Assembly: GCA_028692275.1 (NCBI GenBank)
Contig: JAQUXR010000008.1
Span: 1 to 64,000 of the forward strand
DNA from: Frisingicoccus sp009929615
GTDB taxonomy: Bacteria; Bacillota; Clostridia; Lachnospirales; Lachnospiraceae
Reading direction: 5' to 3'
Length of the DNA stretch: 64,000 bases
Shown: in pieces, positions 42,576-52,182 of the stretch
How positions within the stretch are numbered: position 1 is the stretch's first letter
Layout of the letters: each line of letters begins with the position of its first letter
The notes under the pieces: model-generated
The model's input: only the letters and a program-made list of their open reading frames with translations
Databases searched by the model: none
What the model was told of the DNA's origin: nothing
Position numbers and translations under genes: made by a program

Positions 42576-43349
42576 CTATAGATTTGAAAAAATCTGATAC
42601 AAATATTTCAGGTTCTCCTCCGTATCCACATAAACATTCCCGTGGTCTGTCCCCAAAAACATCTGCTCCCCATCCTTATAAGCCAACAGTCTGGTAAAGG
42701 GCACCGGCTGCCAGCCTTCTTCACTTAAAGGCTGGGTCGAAAAAGTCACCCTTTCCCCAGTCTGAAGAAAGTAAAGGGATTTTGCATAATTCGTATGGAT
42801 ATACATCAATTCCCCATCATATATAAGAATATTTAACTTATTACCTTTAGACATAGATACAAAGATATCATCCATCAGGCGAAAACGCTCGTCTGCATTC
42901 AGTTCTCTCTTTGCTGATGCTTCTGCCCGGTTCATCTGCTCTGTAATATAAAGCAGAATCCGTTCACTGTCTGTATCCCCGGTCTGAATAGCCACATATT
43001 TATCCAGGGGCTTATATCCAAAAATAGTACCATTATGAACCAGCGTCCACCGTCTGCCTGAATTTGCTTTCATCGTGTAGGGATGGCAGTTCACATACTC
43101 TACATTACCAATGGTCGCATACCGGATGTGGGCCAGAGCATTTCTGCCTATAACAGGTGTTTTAAGACGTTCTTTAAGATAATCGCTCTTTATGGCCTCC
43201 ATGGGCTCCTTCTCTATGGAAGCTTCACTGCCTTCCAGCAGTGCCAGTCCCCACCCATGAGGATGTTTATGACTATGACTGTAAAACTCCTTCAAATAAT
43301 CATTAAGTTCACAGTATTTTTTTGAACAGCTTCCAAATATTTCGCACAT
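42576..43349 (-). CDS. Class II glutamine amidotransferase domain protein
   Basis: 257 residues. ATG 43349 with AAAGGAG upstream puts Cys at position 2 (MCEIFG), the nucleophile that is exposed after Met removal. Further class II signs: HPHGWGLALLEG, HIRYATIG and LVHNGTIFGY. There is no synthetase domain, so it is of the YafJ/EgtC-like stand-alone type with an unknown amide or glutamyl substrate. First gene of a two-gene unit with the C39-like protein. Confidence 0.88.
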   Translation of the reverse strand: MCEIFGSCSKKYCELNDYLKEFYSHSHKHPHGWGLALLEGSEASIEKEPMEAIKSDYLKERLKTPVIGRNALAHIRYATIGNVEYVNCHPYTMKANSGRRWTLVHNGTIFGYKPLDKYVAIQTGDTDSERILLYITEQMNRAEASAKRELNADERFRLMDDIFVSMSKGNKLNILIYDGELMYIHTNYAKSLYFLQTGERVTFSTQPLSEEGWQPVPFTRLLAYKDGEQMFLGTDHGNVYVDTEENLKYLYQIFSNL

Positions 43350-43395
43350 AGGATTCTCCTTTTGTCTAAGTATACCACACATTGATAAATCAATA

Positions 43396-43436
43396 AAACC
43401 GGAGATTTAAGTGATATCCACTCAAGTCTCCGGTTT
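43396..43436 (-). terminator. Intrinsic terminator of cysK
   Basis: 18-base arms (AAACCGGAG... at 43396-43413 and 43419-43436) with two G-T type mismatches, loop of five, followed on the - strand by TTTTATTG. It lies directly after the cysK stop. Confidence 0.75.
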
Positions 43437-43440
43437 AACT

Positions 43441-44373
43441 TTATTCTGAAAATAATGGTGTTGAATAATATCTATCGCCTGTATCCGGAAGGAGGGCTAC
43501 TATGGTTTTGCCTTTATTTTCCGGACGTTTTGCCAGTTGAATAGCTGCATGCAGTGCGGCACCGGAGGAAATTCCAACGAGCACGCCTTCGTGTTTTGCA
43601 ATGAGCTTTCCTGTTACAAAAGCATCATCATTTTCTATAGTAATAATTTCATCATAAATCTTTGTATTTAAGACATCCGGCACAAATCCTGCACCGATAC
43701 CCTGAATCTTATGTGGTCCGCCTTTTCCTTCAGAAAGTACTGGCGAACTTGCCGGCTCCATAGCCACAATCTTCACATCCGGATTCTTGGATTTTAAATA
43801 CTCTCCAATACCTGTCAATGTACCGCCTGTACCGACACCGGCAACAAAAACATCTACGTTACCCTCGGTATCATTCCAAATCTCAGGTCCGGTTGTTGCT
43901 TTATGCATTGCCGGATTCGCCGGATTTACGAACTGACCGGGTACGAAGCTGTTTGGAATCTCTTTTGCCAGTTCATCCGCTTTTTCAATGGCGCCTTTCA
44001 TGCCCTTCGCGCCTTCTGTGAGAACAATTTCTGCACCGTAAGCTTTTAAAATATTTCTTCTCTCAATGCTCATGGTTTCAGGCATAGTTAAAATAATCCG
44101 ATATCCTTTCACCGCTGCTATAGATGCCAGTCCGATACCTGTATTTCCTGAGGTTGGCTCAATAATAACAGAGCCCTCTTTTAAAATCCCCTTCGCCTCA
44201 GCATCTTCAATCATGGCTTTGGCAATTCTGTCTTTGACACTTCCTGCCGGATTAAAATACTCTAACTTTACAAGAACTCTTGCTTCAAGTCCCAAGGCTT
44301 TTTCAATATTCGTAACTTCAACCAATGGTGTGTTTCCAATTAACTCCAATGCACTCTTATAAATCTTTCCCAT
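43441..44373 (-). CDS. cysK: Cysteine synthase A
   Basis: 310 residues. PLP Lys in PAGSVKDRIA (about 38-47), SGNTGIGLASIAA, GTGGTLTGIG phosphate loop and C-terminal GISSGAALHAA. Makes cysteine from O-acetylserine and sulfide. Single gene with a consensus promoter (44425-44453) and its own terminator. No T-box or SAM riboswitch fits in the short leader. Confidence 0.95.
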   Translation of the reverse strand: MGKIYKSALELIGNTPLVEVTNIEKALGLEARVLVKLEYFNPAGSVKDRIAKAMIEDAEAKGILKEGSVIIEPTSGNTGIGLASIAAVKGYRIILTMPETMSIERRNILKAYGAEIVLTEGAKGMKGAIEKADELAKEIPNSFVPGQFVNPANPAMHKATTGPEIWNDTEGNVDVFVAGVGTGGTLTGIGEYLKSKNPDVKIVAMEPASSPVLSEGKGGPHKIQGIGAGFVPDVLNTKIYDEIITIENDDAFVTGKLIAKHEGVLVGISSGAALHAAIQLAKRPENKGKTIVALLPDTGDRYYSTPLFSE

Positions 44374-44424
44374 ATCTTTTCTCCTTTATTCCTACCGATT
44401 TACTATGATTATCTGTTGTTTTGT

Positions 44425-44453
44425 ATTATACTCAGCTATTTCCTATTTGTCAA
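44425..44453 (-). promoter_or_regulatory. Consensus sigma-A promoter of cysK
   Basis: TTGACA (44453-44448), 17 bases, TATAAT (44430-44425) on the - strand: a perfect match to consensus, 51 bases before the cysK start. Confidence 0.88.
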
Positions 44454-44460
44454 GTAGGTT

Positions 44461-46074
44461 TTAGGGGATTTGTCGAATTTTTTCTCTGAGTGGCAAAACC
44501 ATCGGTGGAGATACGGACAATTCATCCATTCCCATATTTATAAATGTTTCTGTTAAACTCAAATCTGCACCCAGTTCTCCACATATGCCTACCCATATGC
44601 CCGCCTTATGTGCATTGTCGGCAACCAGCTGAAGTAATCGCAAAATCGCCGGATGATGAGGGTCAAAGAAATTATCGAGTTTTGTATTCTGACGGTCAAT
44701 GGCCAGCGTATACTGGGATAAATCATTGGTTCCAATACTGAAAAAGTCCACTTCCTCTGCCAGCAAGTCGCTGATAACTGCTGCCGCCGGTGTTTCAATC
44801 ATGATGCCCTCTTCCACATCGCCAAAGGAAACCCCTGCCTGTCTGAGTTCTTCCCGTACTTCAGCCGAAATCTCTTTAATGCGTCGAACCTCTTCTACAG
44901 AAATAATCATCGGATACATAATGGCAATATTTCCATAGGCACTGGCACGAAATAGAGCACGCAGCTGGGTTTTGAAAATGTCTTCCCGATCCAGACAGAT
45001 ACGAATTGCCCGATAACCCATAGCCGGATTCTCTTCTTTTTCTATATTAAAATAATCAATCTGTTTATCTGCACCAATATCCAGGGTTCGGATAATGACC
45101 TGCTTACCTGCCATTGTTTCTGCCACCGTCTTATAGATATGGAACTGTTCCTCCTCTGTCGGATAATGGTCCTTCTCTAAATATAGGAACTCGCTCCGAA
45201 AAAGACCGATACCGCCCGCATCATTTTGAAGGGCTGTCATCACATCAGATACATTACCCACGTTGGCATAGACCTTCACCTTTTTTCCGCTCCCGGTAAT
45301 ATTATCCTTGCCCCTTAATTCCTGAAGAAGTTTACGCTTATTTGCCTCTTCCTGGCATCTAGCCTGCATCTTCTCCAGAAAATCCGGTTCCGGTTCAATA
45401 TAAAGACAGCCGGAAAACCCATCCAAAACCGCCATTTTCCCGTCGCAGTCCTCCGGAAAATCCAATCCAATCACTGCCGGAATATTCATAGTTCTTGCCA
45501 GAATCGCTGTATGGGAGTTGGCCGAACCATGTCGGGTTACAAAAGCCAGAATCTTTGATTTATCAAGCTGTACCGTTTCACTCGGTGCCAGGTCATCCGC
45601 CGCCAGAATAACGGAGGCATTCCGTTGAACACTGCTTTGACCCTGACCACTTAAAACAGATATCATCCTGTCCGATACATCTTTAATATCTGCTGCCCTT
45701 GCTTTCATATAATCGTTATCCATGGACTCAAAAAGAGTGGCAAAATTATCACTGGTCATAGCTACCGCATATTCTGCATTGACGTTCTGAGTCCGTATCA
45801 TGTTGGTAATAGAATCCACAAAATCCAAATCTGCCAGCATCAACTGATGTACATGAAAAATCATAGCATCGGATTCACCTACTTCTGCCTGTGCTTTTTC
45901 ATAAAGGACCTGAAGCTGTCTGACCGTTTCTTCACTGGCCTTTTCATAACGTCGAACTTCCTCTTCTGCATCACCGATATGCCTTCGCACGACTTTATTA
46001 TCCTTTTTCTTAAGGACCTCAATCGGTCCTATAGCAATCCCGCCAAAAACGGATTTTCCTTCAATCTTTACCAT
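44461..46074 (-). CDS. ptsI: Phosphoenolpyruvate-protein phosphotransferase (enzyme I)
   Basis: 537 residues, about 30 shorter than typical EI. Phospho-His in GSANSHTAILART (usual GGRTSHTAI), PEP-binding VRTLDIGADK region, and C-terminal ICGELGADL with the catalytic Cys. Transfers phosphate from PEP to HPr. It follows truA by 12 bases; no ptsH is beside it. The GSANSH variant and no HPr partner nearby leave room for a specialised EI, though the core is intact. Confidence 0.92.
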   Translation of the reverse strand: MVKIEGKSVFGGIAIGPIEVLKKKDNKVVRRHIGDAEEEVRRYEKASEETVRQLQVLYEKAQAEVGESDAMIFHVHQLMLADLDFVDSITNMIRTQNVNAEYAVAMTSDNFATLFESMDNDYMKARAADIKDVSDRMISVLSGQGQSSVQRNASVILAADDLAPSETVQLDKSKILAFVTRHGSANSHTAILARTMNIPAVIGLDFPEDCDGKMAVLDGFSGCLYIEPEPDFLEKMQARCQEEANKRKLLQELRGKDNITGSGKKVKVYANVGNVSDVMTALQNDAGGIGLFRSEFLYLEKDHYPTEEEQFHIYKTVAETMAGKQVIIRTLDIGADKQIDYFNIEKEENPAMGYRAIRICLDREDIFKTQLRALFRASAYGNIAIMYPMIISVEEVRRIKEISAEVREELRQAGVSFGDVEEGIMIETPAAAVISDLLAEEVDFFSIGTNDLSQYTLAIDRQNTKLDNFFDPHHPAILRLLQLVADNAHKAGIWVGICGELGADLSLTETFINMGMDELSVSPPMVLPLREKIRQIP

Positions 46075-46086
46075 CGTTTATCCTCC

Positions 46087-46836
46087 TTATGAGTAACAAA
46101 CCTCGTCCAAAAACAGTCCCTGAGGCGGCAGCGTGATGCCGGCCTTTTCCCGGTCCTTTGTCCGAAATACTTCATTAATCGAATCTATTTCTCTATCTCC
46201 GGTACCTATTTCCACAAGAGTTCCTGCCATAATACGTACCATATGATATAAGAAGCCGTTACCATCAAAAATCAAATCAATTTCCCTGTCCTTTACTTCA
46301 ATCTCTATGCTGTTTACCGTGCGAATCGTTGATTTATTCGTCTTTTTCACCGATGAAAAACCGATAAAATCATGTTCTCCCACCATTAAATCTGCTGCCT
46401 GTCTCATCAGTGTAAGGTCCAGTTTGTCAAAACAGTACCAGGTGTACTTTCGGTCAAAAACACAAGGCACATCCCCTGTAGCAATGCGATACACATATTT
46501 TTTTGACTTGGCATTTAACCGGCTGTGAAATCTTTCAGGCACATCTGATACATAGAGTACCCCAATATCCTGTGGCAGATACCGATTCAGATAATATTTC
46601 ATCTCCCAGCATTTCATTTCACTGTCTGTATGGAAATTGGCCACCTGGCCCCGAGCATGGACGCCCGCATCGGTACGTCCTGAACCGATAAGCTCTATCG
46701 GTTCTTCACACATCTTTGTAAGAACTTCCTCTAATTTCCCCTGAATGGTTGTTCCTGTATTTTTTTTACCCAGACGCTGCCATCCATCATAGCGTCCTCC
46801 ATCATACTCCATAAGTAATTGAATATTTCTCTTCAT
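46087..46836 (-). CDS. truA: tRNA pseudouridine synthase A
   Basis: 249 residues. Catalytic Asp in SGRTDAGVHARGQVANF (about 51-67), EYDGGRYDGWQR at the start and DGNGFLYHMVRIMAGTLVE near the end. Isomerises U38-40 in tRNA anticodon arms. Forms a unit with ptsI. Confidence 0.95.
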   Translation of the reverse strand: MKRNIQLLMEYDGGRYDGWQRLGKKNTGTTIQGKLEEVLTKMCEEPIELIGSGRTDAGVHARGQVANFHTDSEMKCWEMKYYLNRYLPQDIGVLYVSDVPERFHSRLNAKSKKYVYRIATGDVPCVFDRKYTWYCFDKLDLTLMRQAADLMVGEHDFIGFSSVKKTNKSTIRTVNSIEIEVKDREIDLIFDGNGFLYHMVRIMAGTLVEIGTGDREIDSINEVFRTKDREKAGITLPPQGLFLDEVCYS

Positions 46837-46870
46837 GATTTTCCCCTATTCTATTTTCTTCTATCCTAAC

Positions 46871-46910
46871 AAAAAGAGCAGGGTATGTCTATATTATGCA
46901 ACATCCCTGC
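46871..46910 (-). terminator. Intrinsic terminator of the peptide ABC operon
   Basis: Arms GCAGGGTATGT (46878-46888) and ACATCCCTGC (46901-46910) with one bulged T, followed on the - strand by TTTTT (46875-46871). Lies after the ATPase gene and before truA. Confidence 0.75.
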
Positions 46911-46920
46911 CCCAAATTAT

Positions 46921-48648
46921 TTATTGATATTTAAAACATTTTACCCAGTGTGGGTGTTCTTCATCCGCACCTATATTGATGCGTTCCGGCCGCTTTGTGT
47001 TGCAAACAGAACTTCTGGCTGTACATCTCTGATAGAAAGGACATCCTTCTCCCGACGCATCTTCCCTGCTCTGTTCCACATCTGTAATCTTCTGCTGCTT
47101 GCGTTCATCCGTTAAAATGGAATGGAACAGCAGCTGTGTATATGGATGTTTCGGGTCTTCATAAATCTCATCAACTTCTGCTTCTTCAACAATCTCGCCG
47201 AGATACATAACGATAACCCGGTTACAAAAATGCCGAACGATATTTAAGTCATGGGATATAAAAAGGTAAGTGAGCTGATGGGTTCGATGTAAGTCCAACA
47301 GCAGATTCAGCACCTGGGACTGGACCGTTACATCCAATGCCGATACGGGTTCATCAGCCACAATAAACTTGGAATTTAAGATTAATGCCCCGCCAATACT
47401 AATTCTCTGGCGCTGTCCTCCGGACAATTCACTCGGATATCTGTCTGCATAAGACGCATCCAAACCAACCTGTTCAAGCATTTGCTCTACCATAGCCTTA
47501 CGCTTTGCTTTATCTCCAACCCCATGAACTTTTAGAGGTTCTTCCAGAATCCATCCAATCTTCTTCATTGGATTTAAAGAACTGTAAGGGTCCTGAAAAA
47601 TCAGCTGCGGGTGTTTTTCCCTAATATCCAAAGTTCCTGTATAATTCTTATTCAAACCTACAATACATTTGGCAAGAGTAGATTTACCGCAGCCTGATTC
47701 TCCAACCAGACCTAAAATCTCTCCGCGTTTAATATAAAAATCCACATTCTGAAGAACGTGTTTATTCTCTTTCTTTCCAAACATTCCCCGGGCTTTGACC
47801 GAATAATAGGCATTCAGATTTTCCGCCTTCATGACAATCTCATCTTCTCTTGTGTCTTCCAAATTTCTTGGAATGGCTGCAATCAAATGCTTTGTATAAT
47901 CATGCTTTGGATGATAAAGAACATCCTCCGTATAACCTGTTTCCACAATTTTTCCCTGATACATGACAATAACCTTCTGACAGATTTCCTTGACCACGTT
48001 TAAATCATGGGAAATAAATAAAATGGATGTATTCGCTTCCGCATGGATTTTCCTGAGAAGCTGCAGAATCTGAGCCTGTACGGTCACATCCAATGCCGTT
48101 GTCGGCTCATCGGCAATGAGCAGTTTCGGCCAGCAAATCATAGCCATGGCAATCATAACACGCTGCCTCATACCACCGGATAACTGGTGTGGATATTTCT
48201 CACAAAGCTCTTCCGGCTTCGGCAAACCTACATTCGCAAGTATCTCTACCGTCCGGCGATGAATTTCTTCATCGGGCATCGACGAATGAATCTTCAGGCT
48301 CTCACCAACCTGCCAGCCAATCTTTTTCACCGGATTCAGAGAAGTCATAGGCTCCTGAAAAACCATGGACATGTCATTTCCTTGAATCTGCGCCAGGTCC
48401 TCATCACTCATCTTCAGCAGGTCTTTTCCATTAAAAAGAATTTCCCCGCTCTGAATGGTGGCTTCCGGCTTTTCAAGGCCCATAATCGTCTGAACCGTCA
48501 TACTTTTTCCGGAACCGGATTCTCCAACAATACCGATGATTTCACCGCTTCGAAGGGTAAAGCTTACGTTATCTACCACTGTATGCATCCCATTTTCTTC
48601 CGGAAAGCCAATGGTTAAATTTTTTACTTCTAAAAGTTTGTCACCCAT
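46921..48648 (-). CDS. Oligopeptide ABC transporter, fused double ATPase (DppD-DppF type)
   Basis: 575 residues holding two complete ATPase domains. First: Walker A GESGSGKS, signature LSGGMRQR, Walker B LLIADEP. Second: GESGCGKS, LSGGQRQR, FIVADEP. Each half ends with the oligopeptide-type extension; the second includes the CPFYQRC/CNTKRP cluster. In most systems these are two genes, here fused. Drives import through the two permeases upstream in the operon. Confidence 0.93.
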   Translation of the reverse strand: MGDKLLEVKNLTIGFPEENGMHTVVDNVSFTLRSGEIIGIVGESGSGKSMTVQTIMGLEKPEATIQSGEILFNGKDLLKMSDEDLAQIQGNDMSMVFQEPMTSLNPVKKIGWQVGESLKIHSSMPDEEIHRRTVEILANVGLPKPEELCEKYPHQLSGGMRQRVMIAMAMICWPKLLIADEPTTALDVTVQAQILQLLRKIHAEANTSILFISHDLNVVKEICQKVIVMYQGKIVETGYTEDVLYHPKHDYTKHLIAAIPRNLEDTREDEIVMKAENLNAYYSVKARGMFGKKENKHVLQNVDFYIKRGEILGLVGESGCGKSTLAKCIVGLNKNYTGTLDIREKHPQLIFQDPYSSLNPMKKIGWILEEPLKVHGVGDKAKRKAMVEQMLEQVGLDASYADRYPSELSGGQRQRISIGGALILNSKFIVADEPVSALDVTVQSQVLNLLLDLHRTHQLTYLFISHDLNIVRHFCNRVIVMYLGEIVEEAEVDEIYEDPKHPYTQLLFHSILTDERKQQKITDVEQSREDASGEGCPFYQRCTARSSVCNTKRPERINIGADEEHPHWVKCFKYQ

Positions 48649-48657
48649 TGCGTTCTC

Positions 48658-49467
48658 CTATCTCATCTGATGCACCCGAAGGCCTTCGCTAATCATACTG
48701 AATCCCAAAATAATCAGAACAATCATTATTCCGGGGAATATAGCGGACCAAGGGGCTGTCTGCAAATAGGACTGGGCATCTGAAAGCATCAGTCCAAGAC
48801 TCGGTTCCGGCGGCTGAACCCCCAGACCCAGATAACTCATACTGGCCTCTGCCAATACAGCATTATTAAAACCTACAGTTGCCGATGTCAGCATACTGAC
48901 CATGGCATTTGGCAGAATATGAACAAAAATAATTCTTAATTTGCCGGCGCCAAGCACCTGCGCACTTTTTACAAATTCTAATTCTTTATATCGAATAATT
49001 TCACTTCGTACAATTCTGGCAAAACTCGGAATAAACAATATTCCCAAAGCCAGAATAATATTATTCTTTCCCGGTCCTAAAAGACTGATAAAAATCAGTG
49101 CCAGAAGAATACTTGGGAAAGCACTTAACGCATCATTCAGACGCATAATAATTTCATCCAGCCAGTCCCCGAAAAAGCCGGTAATCGCACCGATAATCGT
49201 TCCGCAGACAACACCTATTACCACCGTGCATAAGGCTACGAAACAAGTCGTTCCCATGCCGTTCATAATCCTGCTCAGGATATCTCTGCCGAAATTATCA
49301 TTGCCAAAGGGATGCGCCAGGGATGGGCCTGCATTTCTCAGCATCGCATTCATATCTGTTGGTCCATAGGGTGTCCAGAAATGCCCGATAACTGCCATCA
49401 GAATAACCAATGTCGTCAGAATTAATCCGATGGTTAAATTATAATTCCATTTCTTTTTCTTCATCAT
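48658..49467 (-). CDS. Oligopeptide ABC transporter permease (DppC type)
   Basis: 269 residues, six membrane helices with the coupling motif EIIRYKELEFVKSAQVLGA (EAA loop). Preceded by the N-terminal helix typical of DppC/OppC. Partner of the permease at 49474, six bases upstream. Confidence 0.92.
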   Translation of the reverse strand: MMKKKKWNYNLTIGLILTTLVILMAVIGHFWTPYGPTDMNAMLRNAGPSLAHPFGNDNFGRDILSRIMNGMGTTCFVALCTVVIGVVCGTIIGAITGFFGDWLDEIIMRLNDALSAFPSILLALIFISLLGPGKNNIILALGILFIPSFARIVRSEIIRYKELEFVKSAQVLGAGKLRIIFVHILPNAMVSMLTSATVGFNNAVLAEASMSYLGLGVQPPEPSLGLMLSDAQSYLQTAPWSAIFPGIMIVLIILGFSMISEGLRVHQMR

Positions 49468-49473
49468 GTGCTC

Positions 49474-50445
49474 CTATTCTGTCCGCACCCTTGGGTCCAC
49501 AAACTGATACAGCATATCTACAATAAAATTAATAACAATGACAAGCACTGTAATGTAAAGAACAACAGCCTGTACAATCGGATAATCTCTGTTTGTTATG
49601 GCCGTTACCAGAAGCCGTCCCATGCCGGTGACATTAAACACCTGTTCCACCACAATACTGCCTGCAAGAATCTCAGCGGCTACCATGGCGATAAATGTAA
49701 TAACGGGAATCAGTGCATTCTGAAAAACGTGTATATATAATACTTTTTTCGTGCGGTTTCCTTTACTGTAAGCCGTACGAACATAGTCTTTTTTCACTTC
49801 ACTAAGTACAGAATTTCTTAAAAACTTCACAACCATGGCAATCTTTGGAATAGCGATGGCAATGGCCGGAAAAATCAGATACTGTAAACATCTGCCCAGA
49901 TTCTCCTGAGGCATGACAAATTTACCCGGCTGGAAAAATTTAAGAATCAATCCAAAAAAGAAAGTTATAATCATTCCCAGAAAGAAAGCAGGAATCGCCA
50001 TCGTTATCTGGGTAAGCATATTAATCAAAGTATCTATCCAGGTTCCCTCTTTTCTCGCCGAAACAATGCCCAGCGGAATGGCCAGAACCAAAATAATAAT
50101 AAAAGACATTACCGCCAAAAGGACGGTTACCGGAAGTCTCTGGTTTAAAAGGCTGCTTACCGGAACACCATCATACTGATAGGATTCACCAAAATCACCG
50201 GATAAAGCCCCTTTAAGCCATGACACATAGCGCTCAGGCAGGGGCTTATTCAGCCCCATCTCTTCCCTGAGAGCTTCAACCCGTTCCGGCGTTGCCGACG
50301 GTCCGAGCTTTGTTGTTGCAATATCCCCCGGAATGACAGAAAAGGCCACAAAAGTGACCATGGATACAAGTAACAAAGTTATAATGAGAGTTATTATTTT
50401 TTTTAGCATGTATTTCATGGTTTGTTTTGTGCCCTTTCTGCTCAT
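49474..50445 (-). CDS. Oligopeptide ABC transporter permease (DppB type)
   Basis: Up to 323 residues. Start uncertain: 50445 has only CAGG beside it, and in-frame ATGs at 50418 and 50409 fit the family N-terminus (MLKKIITLIITLLLV) but lack a clear RBS. DppB/OppB layout: first helix, DIATTKLGPSATPERVEALREEMGL loop in the extracytoplasmic part, and the EAA loop VRTAYSKGNRTKKVLYIHV. Confidence 0.9.
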   Translation of the reverse strand: MSRKGTKQTMKYMLKKIITLIITLLLVSMVTFVAFSVIPGDIATTKLGPSATPERVEALREEMGLNKPLPERYVSWLKGALSGDFGESYQYDGVPVSSLLNQRLPVTVLLAVMSFIIILVLAIPLGIVSARKEGTWIDTLINMLTQITMAIPAFFLGMIITFFFGLILKFFQPGKFVMPQENLGRCLQYLIFPAIAIAIPKIAMVVKFLRNSVLSEVKKDYVRTAYSKGNRTKKVLYIHVFQNALIPVITFIAMVAAEILAGSIVVEQVFNVTGMGRLLVTAITNRDYPIVQAVVLYITVLVIVINFIVDMLYQFVDPRVRTE

Positions 50446-50461
50446 CCTGAGATGAGATTAT

Positions 50462-52039
50462 TTATTCAGTAAAATATACCAGTGCCATATCCTGGGCTGC
50501 ACATGGATAGAATACATATCCAGCCAGTTTTTCATTTACGGCTACAAGGTTTGCCGGATCCTGTACATAGATGGATGCAGCATCTTCTGCCAGAATCATC
50601 TGGCATTCTTTATAAAGTTTAACTTTTTCCTCATCATCAATAGATGCCATAGCATCTGTATATGCTTTATCAAAATCAGCATTGTTATAATTTGTGAAGT
50701 TGTTGGATGCTGTACTTAAGTTTTTAGCTAACCAGCTGCTTGGAGATAATGTACCATCTACAGCAACAACCGTTGCTTCATAATCACGTCCAACATAAAC
50801 CTGATCATACCATGTAGAGAATTCTACAGTATTAATCTGTGCTGTAATACCGATTTCTTTCAGATTTTCAACGATAACCTGAGCTGTGCTCTCATGTGGT
50901 GCATAGTTATTAGGTACGGTAATTGTAAATTCAAAACCGTCACCATAACCTGCTTCTGTAAGAAGAGCTTTCGCTTTCTCTAAATCTCTGGAATATACAG
51001 TTTCTGTTTCTTCGTTATAATATTTCTTAAATGCTGGAATCATATTCGTTCCAATCAGATGACTCTTGCCGCCGAAAAGAAAATCATTAATCATATCTTT
51101 ATCTACAGCATAAGCTAAAGCCTGACGTACTCTGACATCGTTAAAAGGTTCTACAGCATTATTCAGGAACATACCCTGAACATAGTTTACACTGCCTTCC
51201 ATGATGTTAAAGCCACTGCTCAATGTTTCAGCCTGATCTACAGTCAGATACTGGTATACATCCAGTGAACCTGCCTGAAGTTCTGTTAAAGCAGTATCTG
51301 CATCAGCAACAATCTTAAATTCGACTTTATCCAGATATGGAAGTTCTGCATTCCAGTAACCTTCATAAGCTTCTACAACAAAGCTCTGGCCCGGTGTAAA
51401 AGATACGAATTTAAAAGGACCTGTGCCGATTGGCTGAGTTTCAAAATTAGCTTCGTTACTCTGCGGAAGAATAGCCAGTGTCAGTGCGGAAAGGAATTCG
51501 GAATTTCCTTCTTTTAAATGCACTTCAACGGTCTTATCATCAACAACATCCACACTCTCTAAATTAGAAAATGCGGAGGATTCACCCTGAATCTCCGCAT
51601 AGCGTTCAATCGAATATTTAATATCTTCCGTGGTGACTGCTGAGCCATCGTGGAAGGTGATTCCATCTCTCAATGTAAAGGTATAAACCTTTGCATCATC
51701 TGAAACCGTATACTCGCTTGCAACTGCAGGTATAAGGTCTCCGTTCTGATCAGCCTTTACAAGGCCTTCAAAGACATTGAATAAAACTTCCTTAGTTCCT
51801 GCGTACGCCATTTTGTGCGGGTCAAGACTATCCAAATCCTGAGCGATACCAACGGTTACTTCGCCGCCTTTTACAGCCGCTCCGCCAGCCTGTGCCTCAG
51901 TTTCTGTGGTCGTTGTTTCCGAAGAGTTCTTACTCTCTGCTGAAGCCTCGCCTCCCTTGCCGCCTCCACATGCGCAGAGTGCAACAGATACTACAAGTGT
52001 CATTACGCCTAAAAGAATCTTATTTGTTCTTTTTTTCAT
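50462..52039 (-). CDS. Peptide-binding lipoprotein (SBP_bac_5)
   Basis: 525 residues. Signal sequence ends at lipobox ALCAC (lipidated Cys23), then a Ser/Thr/Glu-rich linker and the family 5 solute-binding fold (SLDPHKMAYAGTKEVLFNVFEGL, then YTFTLRDGITFHDGSAVTTEDI). First gene of the operon; peptide or nickel/dipeptide ligands are possible. Divergent from pepF, which would cleave imported peptides. Confidence 0.94.
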   Translation of the reverse strand: MKKRTNKILLGVMTLVVSVALCACGGGKGGEASAESKNSSETTTTETEAQAGGAAVKGGEVTVGIAQDLDSLDPHKMAYAGTKEVLFNVFEGLVKADQNGDLIPAVASEYTVSDDAKVYTFTLRDGITFHDGSAVTTEDIKYSIERYAEIQGESSAFSNLESVDVVDDKTVEVHLKEGNSEFLSALTLAILPQSNEANFETQPIGTGPFKFVSFTPGQSFVVEAYEGYWNAELPYLDKVEFKIVADADTALTELQAGSLDVYQYLTVDQAETLSSGFNIMEGSVNYVQGMFLNNAVEPFNDVRVRQALAYAVDKDMINDFLFGGKSHLIGTNMIPAFKKYYNEETETVYSRDLEKAKALLTEAGYGDGFEFTITVPNNYAPHESTAQVIVENLKEIGITAQINTVEFSTWYDQVYVGRDYEATVVAVDGTLSPSSWLAKNLSTASNNFTNYNNADFDKAYTDAMASIDDEEKVKLYKECQMILAEDAASIYVQDPANLVAVNEKLAGYVFYPCAAQDMALVYFTE

Positions 52040-52102
52040 AATTGTCTCCCTCTCAATTAAGTAATTGCTCTCATTATTAAATTGTCCCCCTCATTTTATA
52101 CG

Positions 52103-52122
52103 ATTGATAAAAAAAAATCAAT
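52103..52122. repeat. Palindrome in the divergent pepF/SBP promoter region
   Basis: ATTGAT and ATCAAT separated by eight A, followed at 52128 by another ATTGATAAAA. The AAAATCAATG part (52114-52123) equals the half site of the dyad upstream of the LysR gene (29812-29821). AT-rich, so chance is possible. Confidence 0.3.
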
Positions 52123-52128
52123 GGATTA

Positions 52129-52157
52129 TTGATAAAAATACAAGAATTTATTATACT
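52129..52157 (+). promoter_or_regulatory. Promoter of pepF
   Basis: TTGATA (52129-52134), 17 bases, TATACT (52152-52157), about 20 bases before the AAAGGAGG ribosome binding site. Confidence 0.65.
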
Positions 52158-52182
52158 TGAAACATTAAAAGGAGGTCATACT

